Below are positions 1 through 9,214 of a DNA stretch of 64,000 bases, one piece after another. The translations under genes were made by a program, and so were the position numbers. Source of the DNA: Gordonia terrae. GTDB lineage: Bacteria; Actinomycetota; Actinomycetes; Mycobacteriales; Mycobacteriaceae. The notes beneath the pieces were generated by a model that ran no database searches, was not told where the DNA came from, and saw only the letters and a program-made list of their open reading frames with translations. Every line of letters starts with the position of its first letter. Within the stretch, counting starts at the first letter, position 1. Where the stretch lies: contig NZ_CP016594.1 of the NCBI RefSeq assembly GCF_001698225.1, positions 1,488,001 through 1,552,000 on the forward strand. The letters run 5' to 3'.

Positions 1-648
1 GGACTGACCGACGAACGGAGGCTGCCCCGCGAGCAGTGCGTAGGCCGTACAGGCCAGCGAGTACTGATCCGATCGCGCGGTGGCGTCGGCTCCCTCGAGT
101 GTCTCCGGGGCCGAGAAGGCGACCGTCCCGATGAAGGAGTGGGTACCGGTCAGATTCGCCGAGCCGGCGAGTTTGGCGATGCCGAAGTCGAGTACGAGGG
201 CGCGCTCGACGGCGTTCGTCGCCGGATCGCGGGTGACGAGGATGTTGGCCGGCTTGATGTCCCGGTGCACCACATGATGGCGGTGCGCGTAGTCGAGAGC
301 GTCGGCCACCTGCGAGACGACCGTCGACACCTCGGCGGGCGTCAGGCGTTCGTCGGTGAGGTCCTTGCCGTCGACGTAGCTCATCGAGAACCACGGGGAC
401 CCGTCCTCGATGCCGTACTGGTGGATGGTGATGATGCTGCGGTGGTCGAGCTTCGCGGTGGTGCGTGCCTCGTTGGTGAAGCGCTGGTTGAACCCGGGCT
501 GGGCGCTGACCGCCGTCGAGATCACCTTCAGGGCCTCGCGCCGCTCCAGCTGCAGGTTCTCGACGAGGTACACCTCGCCCATACCGCCCGCACCGAGCTG
601 GGAGACCACCCGATAGCCGGCGATGTGGGTGCCGGGACTCAACGGCAC
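1..648 (-). CDS. Ser/Thr protein kinase, C-terminal part outside window
   Basis: Hanks-type Ser/Thr protein kinase of the PknB-like group; 216 residues are visible and the gene runs off the left edge. The chosen start is GTG at 648, giving MPLSPGTHIAGYRVV directly before the glycine loop (LGAGGMGEVYLVE, about 18-30). Other visible motifs are the ATP-binding Lys41 (EALKVI), catalytic HRDIKPAN with Asp130, DFGIAKL, and the activation segment ending in SAPE. It lies 128 bp downstream of a second, same-strand kinase that shares its organisation, so the two look like a tandem duplication. Any juxtamembrane, transmembrane or sensor part is outside the window, so the signal is unknown. Confidence 0.93.
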   Translation of the reverse strand, partial: MPLSPGTHIAGYRVVSQLGAGGMGEVYLVENLQLERREALKVISTAVSAQPGFNQRFTNEARTTAKLDHRSIITIHQYGIEDGSPWFSMSYVDGKDLTDERLTPAEVSTVVSQVADALDYAHRHHVVHRDIKPANILVTRDPATNAVERALVLDFGIAKLAGSANLTGTHSFIGTVAFSAPETLEGADATARSDQYSLACTAYALLAGQPPFVGQS

Positions 649-776
649 GGCGTCACCTCTTCCTGAGCTTGGCGAATGAACGGCGCCCAAATGGCCGCTC
701 TCGCAGACGTATGCAGGGACGATACCGAAGCCGAAGGGGTCCGGGGCACCCTTCAACCGGATGACGGAGCGCGTCG

Positions 777-2903
777 CTAGAACGTGACCTGCGTAGGGGT
801 GGGACGGTCGTCGGTACCGCCGACGCCGAGCTGCCCGGTGGCGTTGAAGCCCCAGCACCAGAGGTACGACGCCGCGTACGCGCACGAGGTTCGCTCGCCG
901 GTCGAAATCGCACTCACCTCGGACAATTGGGGCACCCGGGTGGGCGCGGGCCGGTCGGTCAGGGTGCCGTCGCCGACCGACCCCCAGGCGTTGGCTCCCC
1001 AGCAGTACGCGACGCCACCCGCCACCGCGCAGGTGGTGTTCGCCGTTCCGGTGCTGACGGCGTCGACCCCGTCGACCCCGTCGAGGCCGGTCACGGGCGT
1101 CGCCGTCCGGCGGCCGTAGGTGGTGCCGTCGCCGAGCTGCCCGAAGTCGTTGTTGCCCCAGCAATACGCGCTCGCCCCAGCGATCGCGCAGGCGGTGGCG
1201 GCACCGGCGGAGACCGTGGTCGCGCCGTCGAGATCGCCGACGCGGGTCGGGCGAGCCCGGTTCGTGGTCGTGCCGTCGCCGACCTGACCGTTGTCGTTGA
1301 GTCCCCAGCAGTAGGCGTCGCCGGCCGCGACGGCGCAGGTGAAGTTCACCCCGACGCTGATCGCGGTCACGTCGTCGAGCCCGGCGACGCGAACGGGCCG
1401 GTACTGGTTCGCGGTGGAGCCGTCACCGAGCTGGTCGAAGTCGTTGGTGCCCCAGCAGTAGGCCGCGCCTGCCGAGATCGCGCAGGTGGCCCAGTTGGCG
1501 GTCGAGATGGCGGTGACGTCGGCGAGACCGGCGACCCGGGTCGGCGTCAGGCGCGCGTCGGTCGTACCGTCGCCGAGCTGCCCGTAGTCGTTGTTGCCCC
1601 AGCAGTAGGCGAGTCCCGCGGCAATCGCGCAGCTGTTGGGGCCACCGGTGCTGATCGCGGTGACATCGCTGAGATCGGCCACTCGGGTGGGTGTCTGGCG
1701 GGCTTCGGTGGTGCCGTCGCCGAGTTGGCCTGCGGTGTTGTCGCCCCAGCAGTAGGCGGTCCCGTCCCGGATCGAACAGGTGGCCCCGAGGCCGGCGCTC
1801 AGCTGCGCCTGGGCGTCCGTGGCCGCCAGGGGTGACGACGCGGCGTCGGAGGTGGTCCCGTCGTCGCCGCCGAGGGTGACGACCCCGATCGCGACCGCCG
1901 TCGCGAGGAGAGCGACCGCGACGACCGCGGCCAACGCGAGCGGCCAGCGGCGGCGGTGCGGCGGCGGAGACGATGCCGGCGGCGGCGTCGGGGACGAGAC
2001 CGTCGGCGGCGGCGTCTGTGGTCGCGGTGTGATGACCTGCGTCGCAGGTGTGACGAGCGTGCGTGACCGGTCGTCGGTTCCGGCCCGTTGGAGCGCGGCG
2101 TGTAGCTCTGCAGCGAATGCGCGGCAGGTGGGGTATCGGTCCAGGGGGCCGCGAGCGAGCGCACGGTCGAAGACGGGGTCGAGAGCGCCGAGCACCGGTC
2201 GGTGGCTGCTGATCGGCGCCGGGCGCGTCGTGAGCTTCGCGACGATGTGCCGGGTCTGCGTATCGGCGTCGAACGGCGTTGCGCCGGAGAGGAGTTCGTA
2301 GGCCGTGCAGGCCAGGGCGTATTGGTCCGACGCGGGGCCCGCCGGTTTGCCGTCGAGGATCTCCGGCGCGGCGTACACGAGAGTTCCCACGAACGACGAC
2401 GGCGCGGTCAGCGTGGTGGCGGTGGTCAGCTTCGCGATCCCGAAGTCGAGGACGACCACGCGGTCGAGGGCGTCGTCCATCGCGCGGCGCGTGACCATGA
2501 TGTTGCCGGGCTTGATGTCGCGGTGGATCACGCCGTGTTCGTGCGCGTAGTCGAGCGCATCGGCCACCCGGTGGACCACGGCCACCACCTCGTCCGGGCG
2601 CAGCGAGGCGCGGCGGAGGTCCCGGCCGTCGAGGTAGGTCATCGTGAACCAGGGGTCGCCGTCGGTGACGCCGTAGTGGTAGATCGTCACGATCGCGGGG
2701 TGGTCGAGGGCCGCCGCGGTCTGCGCCTCACGGCTGAATCGCCGCGCGAACTCCTCGTCGACGGTCTCGCCGATCGAGATCACCTTCAGCGCCTCACGAC
2801 GACGCAGTTGCGGATTCTCGACCAGATACACGGTGCCCATCCCGCCGCTGCCCAACCGGGTGATCACCGGGTAGCCGGCGACCTGGACTGGCTGGGCGGC
2901 CAT
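777..2903 (-). CDS. Membrane Ser/Thr protein kinase with extracellular RCC1-like repeats
   Basis: A 708-residue receptor-type kinase. The kinase domain spans about 10-275: glycine loop LGSGGMGTVY, Lys40, HRDIKPGN with Asp129, DFGIAKL and YAAPE. A Pro/Thr/Ser-rich juxtamembrane linker (280-317) leads to one transmembrane segment (about 320-343, after HRRR). The extracytoplasmic part (about 375-708) holds seven RCC1-like units, each with a CWG-N-GQLGDGTT core spaced by about 47 residues, predicting a seven-bladed propeller in place of the PASTA repeats of PknB. The ATG at 2903 was chosen because AGGAGG precedes it by a few bases; a longer reading to 3041 has no comparable site. Ligand and substrates are unknown. 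Confidence 0.93.
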   Translation of the reverse strand: MAAQPVQVAGYPVITRLGSGGMGTVYLVENPQLRRREALKVISIGETVDEEFARRFSREAQTAAALDHPAIVTIYHYGVTDGDPWFTMTYLDGRDLRRASLRPDEVVAVVHRVADALDYAHEHGVIHRDIKPGNIMVTRRAMDDALDRVVVLDFGIAKLTTATTLTAPSSFVGTLVYAAPEILDGKPAGPASDQYALACTAYELLSGATPFDADTQTRHIVAKLTTRPAPISSHRPVLGALDPVFDRALARGPLDRYPTCRAFAAELHAALQRAGTDDRSRTLVTPATQVITPRPQTPPPTVSSPTPPPASSPPPHRRRWPLALAAVVAVALLATAVAIGVVTLGGDDGTTSDAASSPLAATDAQAQLSAGLGATCSIRDGTAYCWGDNTAGQLGDGTTEARQTPTRVADLSDVTAISTGGPNSCAIAAGLAYCWGNNDYGQLGDGTTDARLTPTRVAGLADVTAISTANWATCAISAGAAYCWGTNDFDQLGDGSTANQYRPVRVAGLDDVTAISVGVNFTCAVAAGDAYCWGLNDNGQVGDGTTTNRARPTRVGDLDGATTVSAGAATACAIAGASAYCWGNNDFGQLGDGTTYGRRTATPVTGLDGVDGVDAVSTGTANTTCAVAGGVAYCWGANAWGSVGDGTLTDRPAPTRVPQLSEVSAISTGERTSCAYAASYLWCWGFNATGQLGVGGTDDRPTPTQVTF

Positions 2904-3004
2904 GAGCGCCTCCTGGTGGCGTGACCTGTGTTGCGACGACGATAGCCCCTCCCGAGGCCGTCCTGCCCGGACACGGCACTTGTTCATCCGAACGTCATGG
3001 CACA

Positions 3005-3277
3005 ATGCTCGACGTGGCAAACAAAACTGGCGCTGACACATCCACCCCCGGCGAAGCGGGTGCCGGCACCGGCAAGATCGTCGAATCTGCCAAGGGCAAG
3101 AAGCAGTATGTCGACAACGGCTGGCCGCAGGACGACAACGGCGACGCGGCCGAGCACGCCGTCTCCGAACTCGCGACGCACATCCCCGGTGCGCTGTCGC
3201 CGTTCGGCGACACCGAGTTCCCCCTTCCGGTCGACGACCTGCCGTTCGTGCAGTCGAAGACCGTCGTCAACCGCTGA
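3005..3277 (+). CDS. Small conserved hypothetical protein (Rv0863-like position)
   Basis: A 90-residue acidic, Gly/Asp-rich soluble protein with no signal peptide or membrane segment. It sits directly upstream of moaC on the same strand, 5 bp apart, as the small hypothetical Rv0863 does in M. tuberculosis, and this position is the main support. The start may be ATG at 3005 or GTG at 3014 ([10 protein letters not shown]), which would give 87 residues; neither has a strong ribosome binding site. The C-terminal half ([20 protein letters not shown]) is likely the conserved part. No function can be assigned; a role linked to molybdopterin synthesis is only inferred from position. Confidence 0.75.
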   Translation: MLDVANKTGADTSTPGEAGAGTGKIVESAKGKKQYVDNGWPQDDNGDAAEHAVSELATHIPGALSPFGDTEFPLPVDDLPFVQSKTVVNR

Positions 3278-3282
3278 CACCG

Positions 3283-3834
3283 ATGCCGCCCACCGGAACT
3301 GACGAAGGTGGGTCGGACTCGCGCGGGCTCGCAGAGGCCGGCGGCTCACGGCTGAGCCACCTCGACGCCTCCGGGTCGGCCCGCATGGTCGACGTCGGTG
3401 CCAAGCCGTCGACGAGGCGTCGCGCCGTCGCCGCCGGTACGTTCCGGACCACCGCCGAGGTGATCGGCCTCCTCAGTGAGTCGAGGCTGCCCAAGGGGGA
3501 TGTGCTCGCCACGGCTCGCATCGCCGGGATCATGGCGGCAAAACGGACCGACGAGCTGATCCCGCTGTGCCATCAGCTGGCGCTGTCGTCGGTCGAGGTC
3601 GACTTCGCGATCGGTACCGAGACGATCGAGGTGACCGCCACCGTGGCCACCTCCGGCCAGACGGGCGTCGAGATGGAGGCCTTGACCGCGGTCGCCGTCA
3701 CCGGACTGACCTTGCACGACATGGTCAAGGCCGTGGACCGGCGGGCGCAGATGGACGGGATCCGCCTGCTCGCCAAGACCGGGGGCAAGTCGGGGGACTG
3801 GTATCGCGATCCGGCTGACCCCGCCGATGACTGA
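3283..3834 (+). CDS. moaC: Cyclic pyranopterin monophosphate synthase MoaC
   Basis: Converts the MoaA product (3',8-cyclo-7,8-dihydro-GTP) to cyclic pyranopterin monophosphate in molybdenum cofactor synthesis. The 183 residues include family signatures [20 protein letters not shown] (about 34-53), PLCHQL, the substrate-loop segment [21 protein letters not shown], and the basic end [12 protein letters not shown]. About 20 extra N-terminal residues precede the usual family start, so an internal start is possible. The next gene overlaps its stop, and moaE follows, giving a moaC-mog-moaE operon. Confidence 0.97.
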   Translation: MPPTGTDEGGSDSRGLAEAGGSRLSHLDASGSARMVDVGAKPSTRRRAVAAGTFRTTAEVIGLLSESRLPKGDVLATARIAGIMAAKRTDELIPLCHQLALSSVEVDFAIGTETIEVTATVATSGQTGVEMEALTAVAVTGLTLHDMVKAVDRRAQMDGIRLLAKTGGKSGDWYRDPADPADD

Positions 3835-4318
3835 CCCGAAGCCGCCTCGCGTCGCGCGCGTCGTCGTCGCATCGAACCGCGCCAGCACCGGCGTCTACGC
3901 CGACCGTTCCGGTCCGATCATCGAGGCATGGCTTGCCGAACAGGGGTTTTCGGTCGACGAGTGCGACGTCGTGGCCGACGGCCCGCCGGTGGGCGACGCC
4001 ATCCGCGCCGCGGTCTACGCCGAGGTCGACCTCGTGATCACCACGGGCGGAACGGGCTTGACCCCCACCGACCGGACACCCGAACAGACCCGTCCGCTGC
4101 TCGACGTCGAGATCCCGGGTCTGGCCGACGCGATCCGCTCGGCGGGCCTGCCGAAGGTGCCGACCGCCGTCCTCTCACGCGGGCTGGCCGGTGTGGCCGG
4201 GACGACGCTCGTCGTGAACCTGCCCGGCTCGACGGGCGGGGTCCGTGACGGACTGGGCGTGCTCGCCGGCGTCGTCCACCACGCACTCGATCAGATCCGC
4301 GGAGGCGACCACCGATGA
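3827..4318 (+). CDS. mog: Molybdopterin adenylyltransferase, MogA/MoaB family
   Basis: Adenylates molybdopterin before metal insertion by MoeA. The 163-residue protein has the single MoCF-biosynthesis fold, with the [15 protein letters not shown] motif (about 69-83) and the Gly-rich [13 protein letters not shown] segment typical of MogA/MoaB. The ATG lies inside the end of moaC (8-bp overlap) and the stop overlaps the moaE start as ATGA, so translation is probably coupled. The position matches mog (Rv0865) of M. tuberculosis. A MoeA-type insertase is not in the window. Confidence 0.95.
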   Translation: MTDPKPPRVARVVVASNRASTGVYADRSGPIIEAWLAEQGFSVDECDVVADGPPVGDAIRAAVYAEVDLVITTGGTGLTPTDRTPEQTRPLLDVEIPGLADAIRSAGLPKVPTAVLSRGLAGVAGTTLVVNLPGSTGGVRDGLGVLAGVVHHALDQIRGGDHR

Positions 4319-4761
4319 CCGGAGATCCCGCCACCCGGGTGGTGCACACCGGGGTCGTGGACGAGGCGATCACGCTGGCCGAGCACGAGGCGATGGTTGC
4401 CGACGCCGCCGACGGCAAGGCCGGGGCGGTGGTCGGATTCGTCGGCGCCGTCCGCGACCACGACGGCGGACGAACGGTGACCGCCCTGCACTATTCGGGA
4501 CATCCCACGGCCGCGACGGTCCTGGCCGAGGTCGTCGAACAGGTCTCCGCGGTCGACGGTGTACGCGCGGTCGCCGTGTCCCATCGGATCGGCGACCTCG
4601 CGATCGGCGACATCGCGTTCGTGGTGGCGGTGGCTGCCGACCATCGCCGAGCCGCGTTCCAGACCTGCTCGCGCCTCGTCGACGAGGTCAAGGCCCGGCT
4701 ACCGGTCTGGAAGCATCAGTTCTTCGACGACGGCACCGACGAATGGGTCAACTCGGCCTGA
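4315..4761 (+). CDS. moaE: Molybdopterin synthase catalytic subunit MoaE
   Basis: Large subunit of MPT synthase. It transfers sulfur from the thiocarboxylated C terminus of MoaD to cyclic pyranopterin monophosphate. The 148 residues show [16 protein letters not shown], then [22 protein letters not shown], then [20 protein letters not shown], which carries the conserved lysines of the active site. It is the last gene of the plus-strand operon and is followed by a strong hairpin at 4779-4816. The partner MoaD is encoded about 1.2 kb away on the other strand. Confidence 0.97.
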   Translation: MTGDPATRVVHTGVVDEAITLAEHEAMVADAADGKAGAVVGFVGAVRDHDGGRTVTALHYSGHPTAATVLAEVVEQVSAVDGVRAVAVSHRIGDLAIGDIAFVVAVAADHRRAAFQTCSRLVDEVKARLPVWKHQFFDDGTDEWVNSA

Positions 4762-4778
4762 GCCCAGCACCATTGGAA

Positions 4779-4816
4779 AAGGGCCCCGCACGGATGGTTC
4801 ATCGTGCGGGGCCCTT
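4779..4816. terminator. Bidirectional terminator between moaE and rpf
   Basis: A perfect 14-bp inverted repeat, AAGGGCCCCGCACG and its complement, with a 10-nt loop lies in the 88-bp gap between the convergent moaE and rpf genes. GC-rich stems with short flanking A and T runs suit both strands. Confidence 0.85.
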
Positions 4817-4849
4817 CGTCTGGGTCCCAGATCGGGAGTGGAGCAGGGA

Positions 4850-5655
<806 letters not shown>

Positions 5656-5887
5656 TTCCCACCGGCGGAACGAGGCTCGGCGCGGCCGGTGGGACGTTAT
5701 GTCTTGGTTGCTGTGTCGTGACCTCCGAGGAGGACGCTTCGTACAGTACGTCGTTCGTTGGACTGAATCACCTGCTTGAACGCAAGCGATTTTCGGCCCG
5801 GATCCGGGTCTTCCGACCCACTTCGGCCGTCATCCCAGTTCAACGGGTTAGTGGCCGTCCCGTGCCCATCCTGTTACCGGGCCGTGA

Positions 5888-5903
5888 TGTGACTAAGGTC
5901 ACA
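5888..5903. promoter_or_regulatory. Perfect Crp/GlxR-type binding site upstream of rpf
   Basis: TGTGACTAAGGTCACA is an exact TGTGA-N6-TCACA palindrome, the consensus for the cAMP receptor protein family. It lies 14 bp after the moaD stop and about 235 bp upstream of the riboswitch, inside the rpf promoter region. M. tuberculosis rpfA is a known Crp (Rv3676) target, so positive control of rpf is the likely role. Confidence 0.75.
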
Positions 5904-5917
5904 AGGGGGCTGTGGCG

Positions 5918-6166
5918 TCAGCCACCGGCAAACGGGGGGAGGACGTCGAGTGTCGTGCACGCGCCGAGCGCACGCGTCCGATCGGAGAACGCGACCTCGT
6001 CGCGCAGATACGAACAGCGTTCGAGAACCGTGGCAAGGGAGGGGTTTCCGGCCGCGAGGGTCTCCTCCAGGGCGCGGAGGGTGGTCGACGGGTCGACGTC
6101 GACAACCGTCTCCTCGGCGCCGGCCGCGGCGCGCGCGGCCGCGAAGAATCGCACTGTGAGCTGCAT
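5918..6166 (-). CDS. moaD: Molybdopterin synthase sulfur-carrier subunit MoaD
   Basis: Small ubiquitin-like subunit of MPT synthase. Its C-terminal Gly-Gly is adenylated and thiocarboxylated, then inserted into the MoaE active site. The 82 residues start MQLTVRFFAAARAAAGAEE and end DVLPPFAGG, with the essential GG. It begins 11 bp after the moaA stop and is the last gene of a minus-strand operon (membrane protein, flavin reductase, moaA, moaD). The order matches Rv0868c-Rv0870c. Confidence 0.95.
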   Translation of the reverse strand: MQLTVRFFAAARAAAGAEETVVDVDPSTTLRALEETLAAGNPSLATVLERCSYLRDEVAFSDRTRALGACTTLDVLPPFAGG

Positions 6167-6177
6167 CGGACGCGAGC

Positions 6178-7266
6178 CTAGCCGCCGATCGCCGACATCG
6201 GTCGATCCGGTTGCCGGAAGCCGGCCACGTTCACCTCGTGGCCGGGGGTCTTCGCCCACATGCTCGCGCGCCAGAGCTGCGCCAGGGCCGCGTCGATCTC
6301 GTCGTCGGGGAGAGTGCGCAGTGCGGTCCGGATGTCGGTCTCCGTCGTCGCGAAGAGGCAATTGCGCAGCGAGCCGTCGGCGGTGAGGCGGGTGCGGTCG
6401 CAGTCGCCGCAGAACGGCTGGGTGACCGAGGCGATGACTCCGACACGGGCGGGCCCGTGTGGCCCGTCGTGGCCGTCCACGAGCCAGGTGGCGGCCGGAG
6501 CGCTCCCGCGTGGCGCGGGGTCGGGAAGCAGCGTGAAACGCTCGCGCAGCGTCGTGAGGATCTCTCGGGCCGTGACCATCTGCGCCCGCTGCCACGCGTG
6601 GTCGGCGTCGAGCGGCATCTGCTCGATGATCCGCAGCTCATAACCGTGCTCGAGGCAGTAGGCGAGCAGGTCGGGCACTCCCGCGAGGTCCGCGCGGTCG
6701 GGCACCACGGCGTTGACCTTGACCGGATCGAGTCCCGCGCGCCGTGCCGCGGCCAGGCCGTCGAGCACGTCGGTCAGACGGTCCCGGCGTGTGATCTCCG
6801 CGAAGCGGGCCGGGTCGACGGTGTCCAGCGAGACGTTGATGCGGTCGAGCCCGGCGTCGACCAGGCCGTCGACCCGCCGGGGCAGTCCCAGGCCATTCGT
6901 GGTCATCGCGATCTCGGGGGCCTGCGGCAGGCAGGCCACGGCCGCGATGATGTCCTCCAGGTCGCGGCGCAGCAGTGGTTCACCGCCGGTGAACCGGATG
7001 CGTTCGATGCCGAGGTCGCGGACCGCGACCGTCAGGACCCGGATCAGTTCGTCGGTGGACAGCACCTGGTCGGTGGGCATCCAGTCGAGTCCCTCGGCCG
7101 GCATGCAGTACGAGCAGCGCAGATTGCAGCGGTCGGTGACCGAGACCCGGAGATCCTTCGCCACCCGGCCGAATGTGTCGCGCAGCGGACCCTCGGACGG
7201 CACGTCGGATGCCGCTGCCTCCCGCGGAGAGCGGGGCAGTGGCAGGCCGAGGCCGACCGTGCTCAT
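6178..7266 (-). CDS. moaA: GTP 3',8-cyclase MoaA (radical SAM)
   Basis: Radical-SAM enzyme that rearranges GTP in the first committed step of molybdopterin synthesis. The 362-residue protein carries the N-terminal 4Fe-4S motif CNLRCSYC (CX3CX2C), the SAM-binding FTGGEPLLRRD, and the C-terminal second cluster FCGDCDRTRLTADGSLRNC (CX2CX13C). It ends in the double glycine MSAIGG needed for activity. The N terminus has about 35 extra residues before the core. It lies 27 bp downstream of a flavin reductase gene and upstream of moaD. Confidence 0.97.
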   Translation of the reverse strand: MSTVGLGLPLPRSPREAAASDVPSEGPLRDTFGRVAKDLRVSVTDRCNLRCSYCMPAEGLDWMPTDQVLSTDELIRVLTVAVRDLGIERIRFTGGEPLLRRDLEDIIAAVACLPQAPEIAMTTNGLGLPRRVDGLVDAGLDRINVSLDTVDPARFAEITRRDRLTDVLDGLAAARRAGLDPVKVNAVVPDRADLAGVPDLLAYCLEHGYELRIIEQMPLDADHAWQRAQMVTAREILTTLRERFTLLPDPAPRGSAPAATWLVDGHDGPHGPARVGVIASVTQPFCGDCDRTRLTADGSLRNCLFATTETDIRTALRTLPDDEIDAALAQLWRASMWAKTPGHEVNVAGFRQPDRPMSAIGG

Positions 7267-7293
7267 GTGGTTGCCGTCATGCTGCGGGGAGAC

Positions 7294-7839
7294 TCACTTC
7301 CGGGTGGGGTCCTTACGTGCCTCGAGGGCGCGGAAGGTGCTGGCGTGGAAGACCAGGGGTTCGACATCGGGATCGGCGCGCAGGGACTCGATCTCCAGCA
7401 GTACGACGGTGTGGTCGCCGGCCTGGATCTCGTTGTGGATCGTGCACGACAGGTGCGCGGCTGCGTCGGGCACGAACACCGCACCGCGGTCGGTGCTCAG
7501 CGGCGTGATGCCGTCGAAGCGGTGCTCCGACGATCCCGCGAGCTGCTTGCACAGCTCGATCTGGTCGCCGGCGAACACGCTGACCCCGATGGCCGGTGCG
7601 GTGCGGATCCGCGGCCAGGTCGTCGAGGTGTTCTGCACGCAGACCGAGACGAGTGGCGGGTCGAGCGAGACGGTGGTGAACGAACTCGCCGCCATTCCGA
7701 TCAGGGTGGTCGAATCCCCGTCGCGCTGTTCGCAACACACCGCCACGACGCCGGACGGGAAGCAGCTGTAGGCATCCCGCAGTGCCCGCCCGTCGGAGAC
7801 GGGGGAGAGGTCGGGGGTGGTGTCGATGGTTGTGGTCAC
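7294..7839 (-). CDS. Flavin reductase family protein (FMN-binding split barrel)
   Basis: 181-residue protein of the flavin-reductase-like family that supplies reduced flavin to monooxygenases or acts as an NAD(P)H:FMN reductase. Typical motifs are GRALRDAYSCFPSGVVAVC, LIGMAASSFTTVSLDPPLVSVCV and the closing HTVVLLEIESL. The GTG start at 7839 is preceded by AGGTGAGG; longer readings are not supported. The upstream membrane-protein gene ends 5 bp before it, and moaA follows 27 bp downstream, so it is co-transcribed with the moa genes. The partner oxygenase is not evident. Confidence 0.88.
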   Translation of the reverse strand: MTTTIDTTPDLSPVSDGRALRDAYSCFPSGVVAVCCEQRDGDSTTLIGMAASSFTTVSLDPPLVSVCVQNTSTTWPRIRTAPAIGVSVFAGDQIELCKQLAGSSEHRFDGITPLSTDRGAVFVPDAAAHLSCTIHNEIQAGDHTVVLLEIESLRADPDVEPLVFHASTFRALEARKDPTRK

Positions 7840-7844
7840 GGTCC

Positions 7845-8054
7845 TCACCTGGCTCGGCGTCCGGCACGGAGTGCGTACACCAGGCCCAGGACGAAACCCA
7901 GCGGTGCGCACATGGTCAGCAGGTAGACGGCGGTCGGTGCGGTGTCGCCGTCGGTGACCAACGGTGTGAGGAACAACGCCACGATCGCCAGAATTCCGAT
8001 TCCGAACACAACCCCGGCCGCCTGCAGCAATCGCGGGGACGACGTCTTCTGCAT
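7845..8054 (-). CDS. Small two-helix membrane protein (Rv0870c-like position)
   Basis: 69-residue protein with two predicted transmembrane helices (about 11-32 and 41-62) separated by the acidic loop VTDGDTAP, ending in the basic tail LRAGRRAR. It is the first gene of the minus-strand operon leading through flavin reductase to moaA and moaD. The stop lies 5 bp from the next GTG, implying coupling. Position and type resemble Rv0870c. Function unknown. Confidence 0.75.
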   Translation of the reverse strand: MQKTSSPRLLQAAGVVFGIGILAIVALFLTPLVTDGDTAPTAVYLLTMCAPLGFVLGLVYALRAGRRAR

Positions 8055-8120
8055 ACCTGCCACGGTAGTGCAACGCCGAGCGCTTCGACGCCGCGCGATA
8101 CGCGCCCGCCGGGTAATGGT

Positions 8121-8150
8121 GTGACCCCGGGGTGGGGCGTTGGCTACGAT
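8121..8150 (+). promoter_or_regulatory. Candidate sigma-A promoter of cspB
   Basis: GTGACC and TACGAT are separated by 18 bp, giving a start near 8157 and a leader of about 125 nt, in line with the long untranslated leaders of cold-shock genes. A short inverted repeat, GATGCA with TGCATC (8155-8173), would fall at the very 5' end of the RNA. Inferred from pattern only. Confidence 0.35.
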
Positions 8151-8283
8151 GGTCGATGCAGGCGCCTTGCATCCGTCTGGGCCCGCACGGCATCCGCCGT
8201 CCGGACCGCCGAGATGGGTGACGGCGTCTTTTGTCGTGACAGGTCGTTTTTCGACAGTTCGAGAACAGATGAGGGTGAGCACA

Positions 8284-8697
8284 GTGCCGACCGGCAAGGT
8301 GAAGTGGTACGACGCGGACAAGGGCTTCGGCTTTCTCTCCCAGGAGAGCGGCGAGGACGTCTACGTGCGTTCGGCAGCATTGCCCGACGGGGTCGAGGCG
8401 CTCAAGCCGGGGCAGCGCGTCGAGTTCGGCATGGCCGCCGGTCGTCGCGGACCGCAGGCATTGAGCGTGAAGGTCCTCGAGCCCGCACCCAGCGTCTCCA
8501 AGAACGTGCGTGAAGCTGCCCGCAAGGACGTCAAGCGGCACACACCCGACGAGCTGCACGGCATGGTCGCCGACCTCATCACCCTTCTGGAGGGCAAGGT
8601 CCAGCCGGACCTGCGCAAGGGCCGGTACCCCGACCGCAAGACCGCGCAGCGGATCTCCGAGGTCGTGCGGGCCGTCGCGCGGGAGCTCGACTCCTGA
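8284..8697 (+). CDS. cspB: Cold-shock domain protein with C-terminal extension (CspB-like)
   Basis: 137-residue RNA-binding protein. The N-terminal cold-shock domain (1-67) starts [18 protein letters not shown], containing RNP1 (KGFGFL); RNP2 reads VYVRSAAL where VFVHFS is usual. A basic 70-residue extension follows (about 68-137), making it about twice normal CspA length, like the roughly 135-residue CspB (Rv0871) of M. tuberculosis in the same neighbourhood. The GTG at 8284 has GAGGGTGAG upstream; ATG at 8269 is possible. Confidence 0.9.
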   Translation: MPTGKVKWYDADKGFGFLSQESGEDVYVRSAALPDGVEALKPGQRVEFGMAAGRRGPQALSVKVLEPAPSVSKNVREAARKDVKRHTPDELHGMVADLITLLEGKVQPDLRKGRYPDRKTAQRISEVVRAVARELDS

Positions 8698-8701
8698 CGA
8701 C

Positions 8702-9214
8702 CTAGGCGTCCGGCGCGGTCTGCACCGCGAGTTCGCCGCGGGGCAGGACCTCGTCGGCGGGGGAGAGTCGCGCGGACGCGGAGATGACGGTGAATCCGAT
8801 CAGCACCCGGTCCGGCACCGACCGCAATGTCAGCGTGTAGGTGCTGTCCGACCCCTGCGGCTGCTCGTCTTCGACGAGCCCGCGCGGCGTCTGGTAGACG
8901 GCCGCCAGATTCCACGGGCCCTGCGCGATCTCGCTCGAGACGGTCAGCATGACCGTCGACCCGACCGGCACCGGGACCGTCGCGGTCTCGCGCGGCGCGG
9001 TGATCTCCGGATCACAGGCGGTCAGCATCAGGTCGCACCACCAGCGCGGATCGACCGTGTGCAAGTCGTCGCCGACCGCGACGTGCAGGTAGGGCTGGTC
9101 GTCGGAGCTCGCATTGCGGGTCAGCAGGAACACCGACGTCCCCACCACCGCCACGAACAGCACGACGACGATCGCGATGATCGACAGAGCCTTCTTCTCA
9201 CCACTGCTGATCAC
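8702..9214 (-). CDS. Membrane-anchored DUF2771-type protein
   Basis: 170-residue protein with one N-terminal transmembrane helix (about 8-32) and an extracytoplasmic beta-rich domain carrying two cysteines (WWCDLMLTACDPE) that may form a disulfide. No lipobox is present. It overlaps the upstream MFS gene by 4 bp (ATGA) and is probably co-translated with it. The pair matches Rv0875c-Rv0876c in M. tuberculosis. The DUF2771 assignment is from pattern and synteny; the function is unknown. Confidence 0.78.
   Translation of the reverse strand: MISSGEKKALSIIAIVVVLFVAVVGTSVFLLTRNASSDDQPYLHVAVGDDLHTVDPRWWCDLMLTACDPEITAPRETATVPVPVGSTVMLTVSSEIAQGPWNLAAVYQTPRGLVEDEQPQGSDSTYTLTLRSVPDRVLIGFTVISASARLSPADEVLPRGELAVQTAPDA

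Noticed and set aside
7840..8559. An extended N terminus of the flavin reductase to 8559
   Set aside because: The extra sequence overlaps the small membrane-protein gene and the cspB gene; the GTG at 7839 has its own ribosome binding site.
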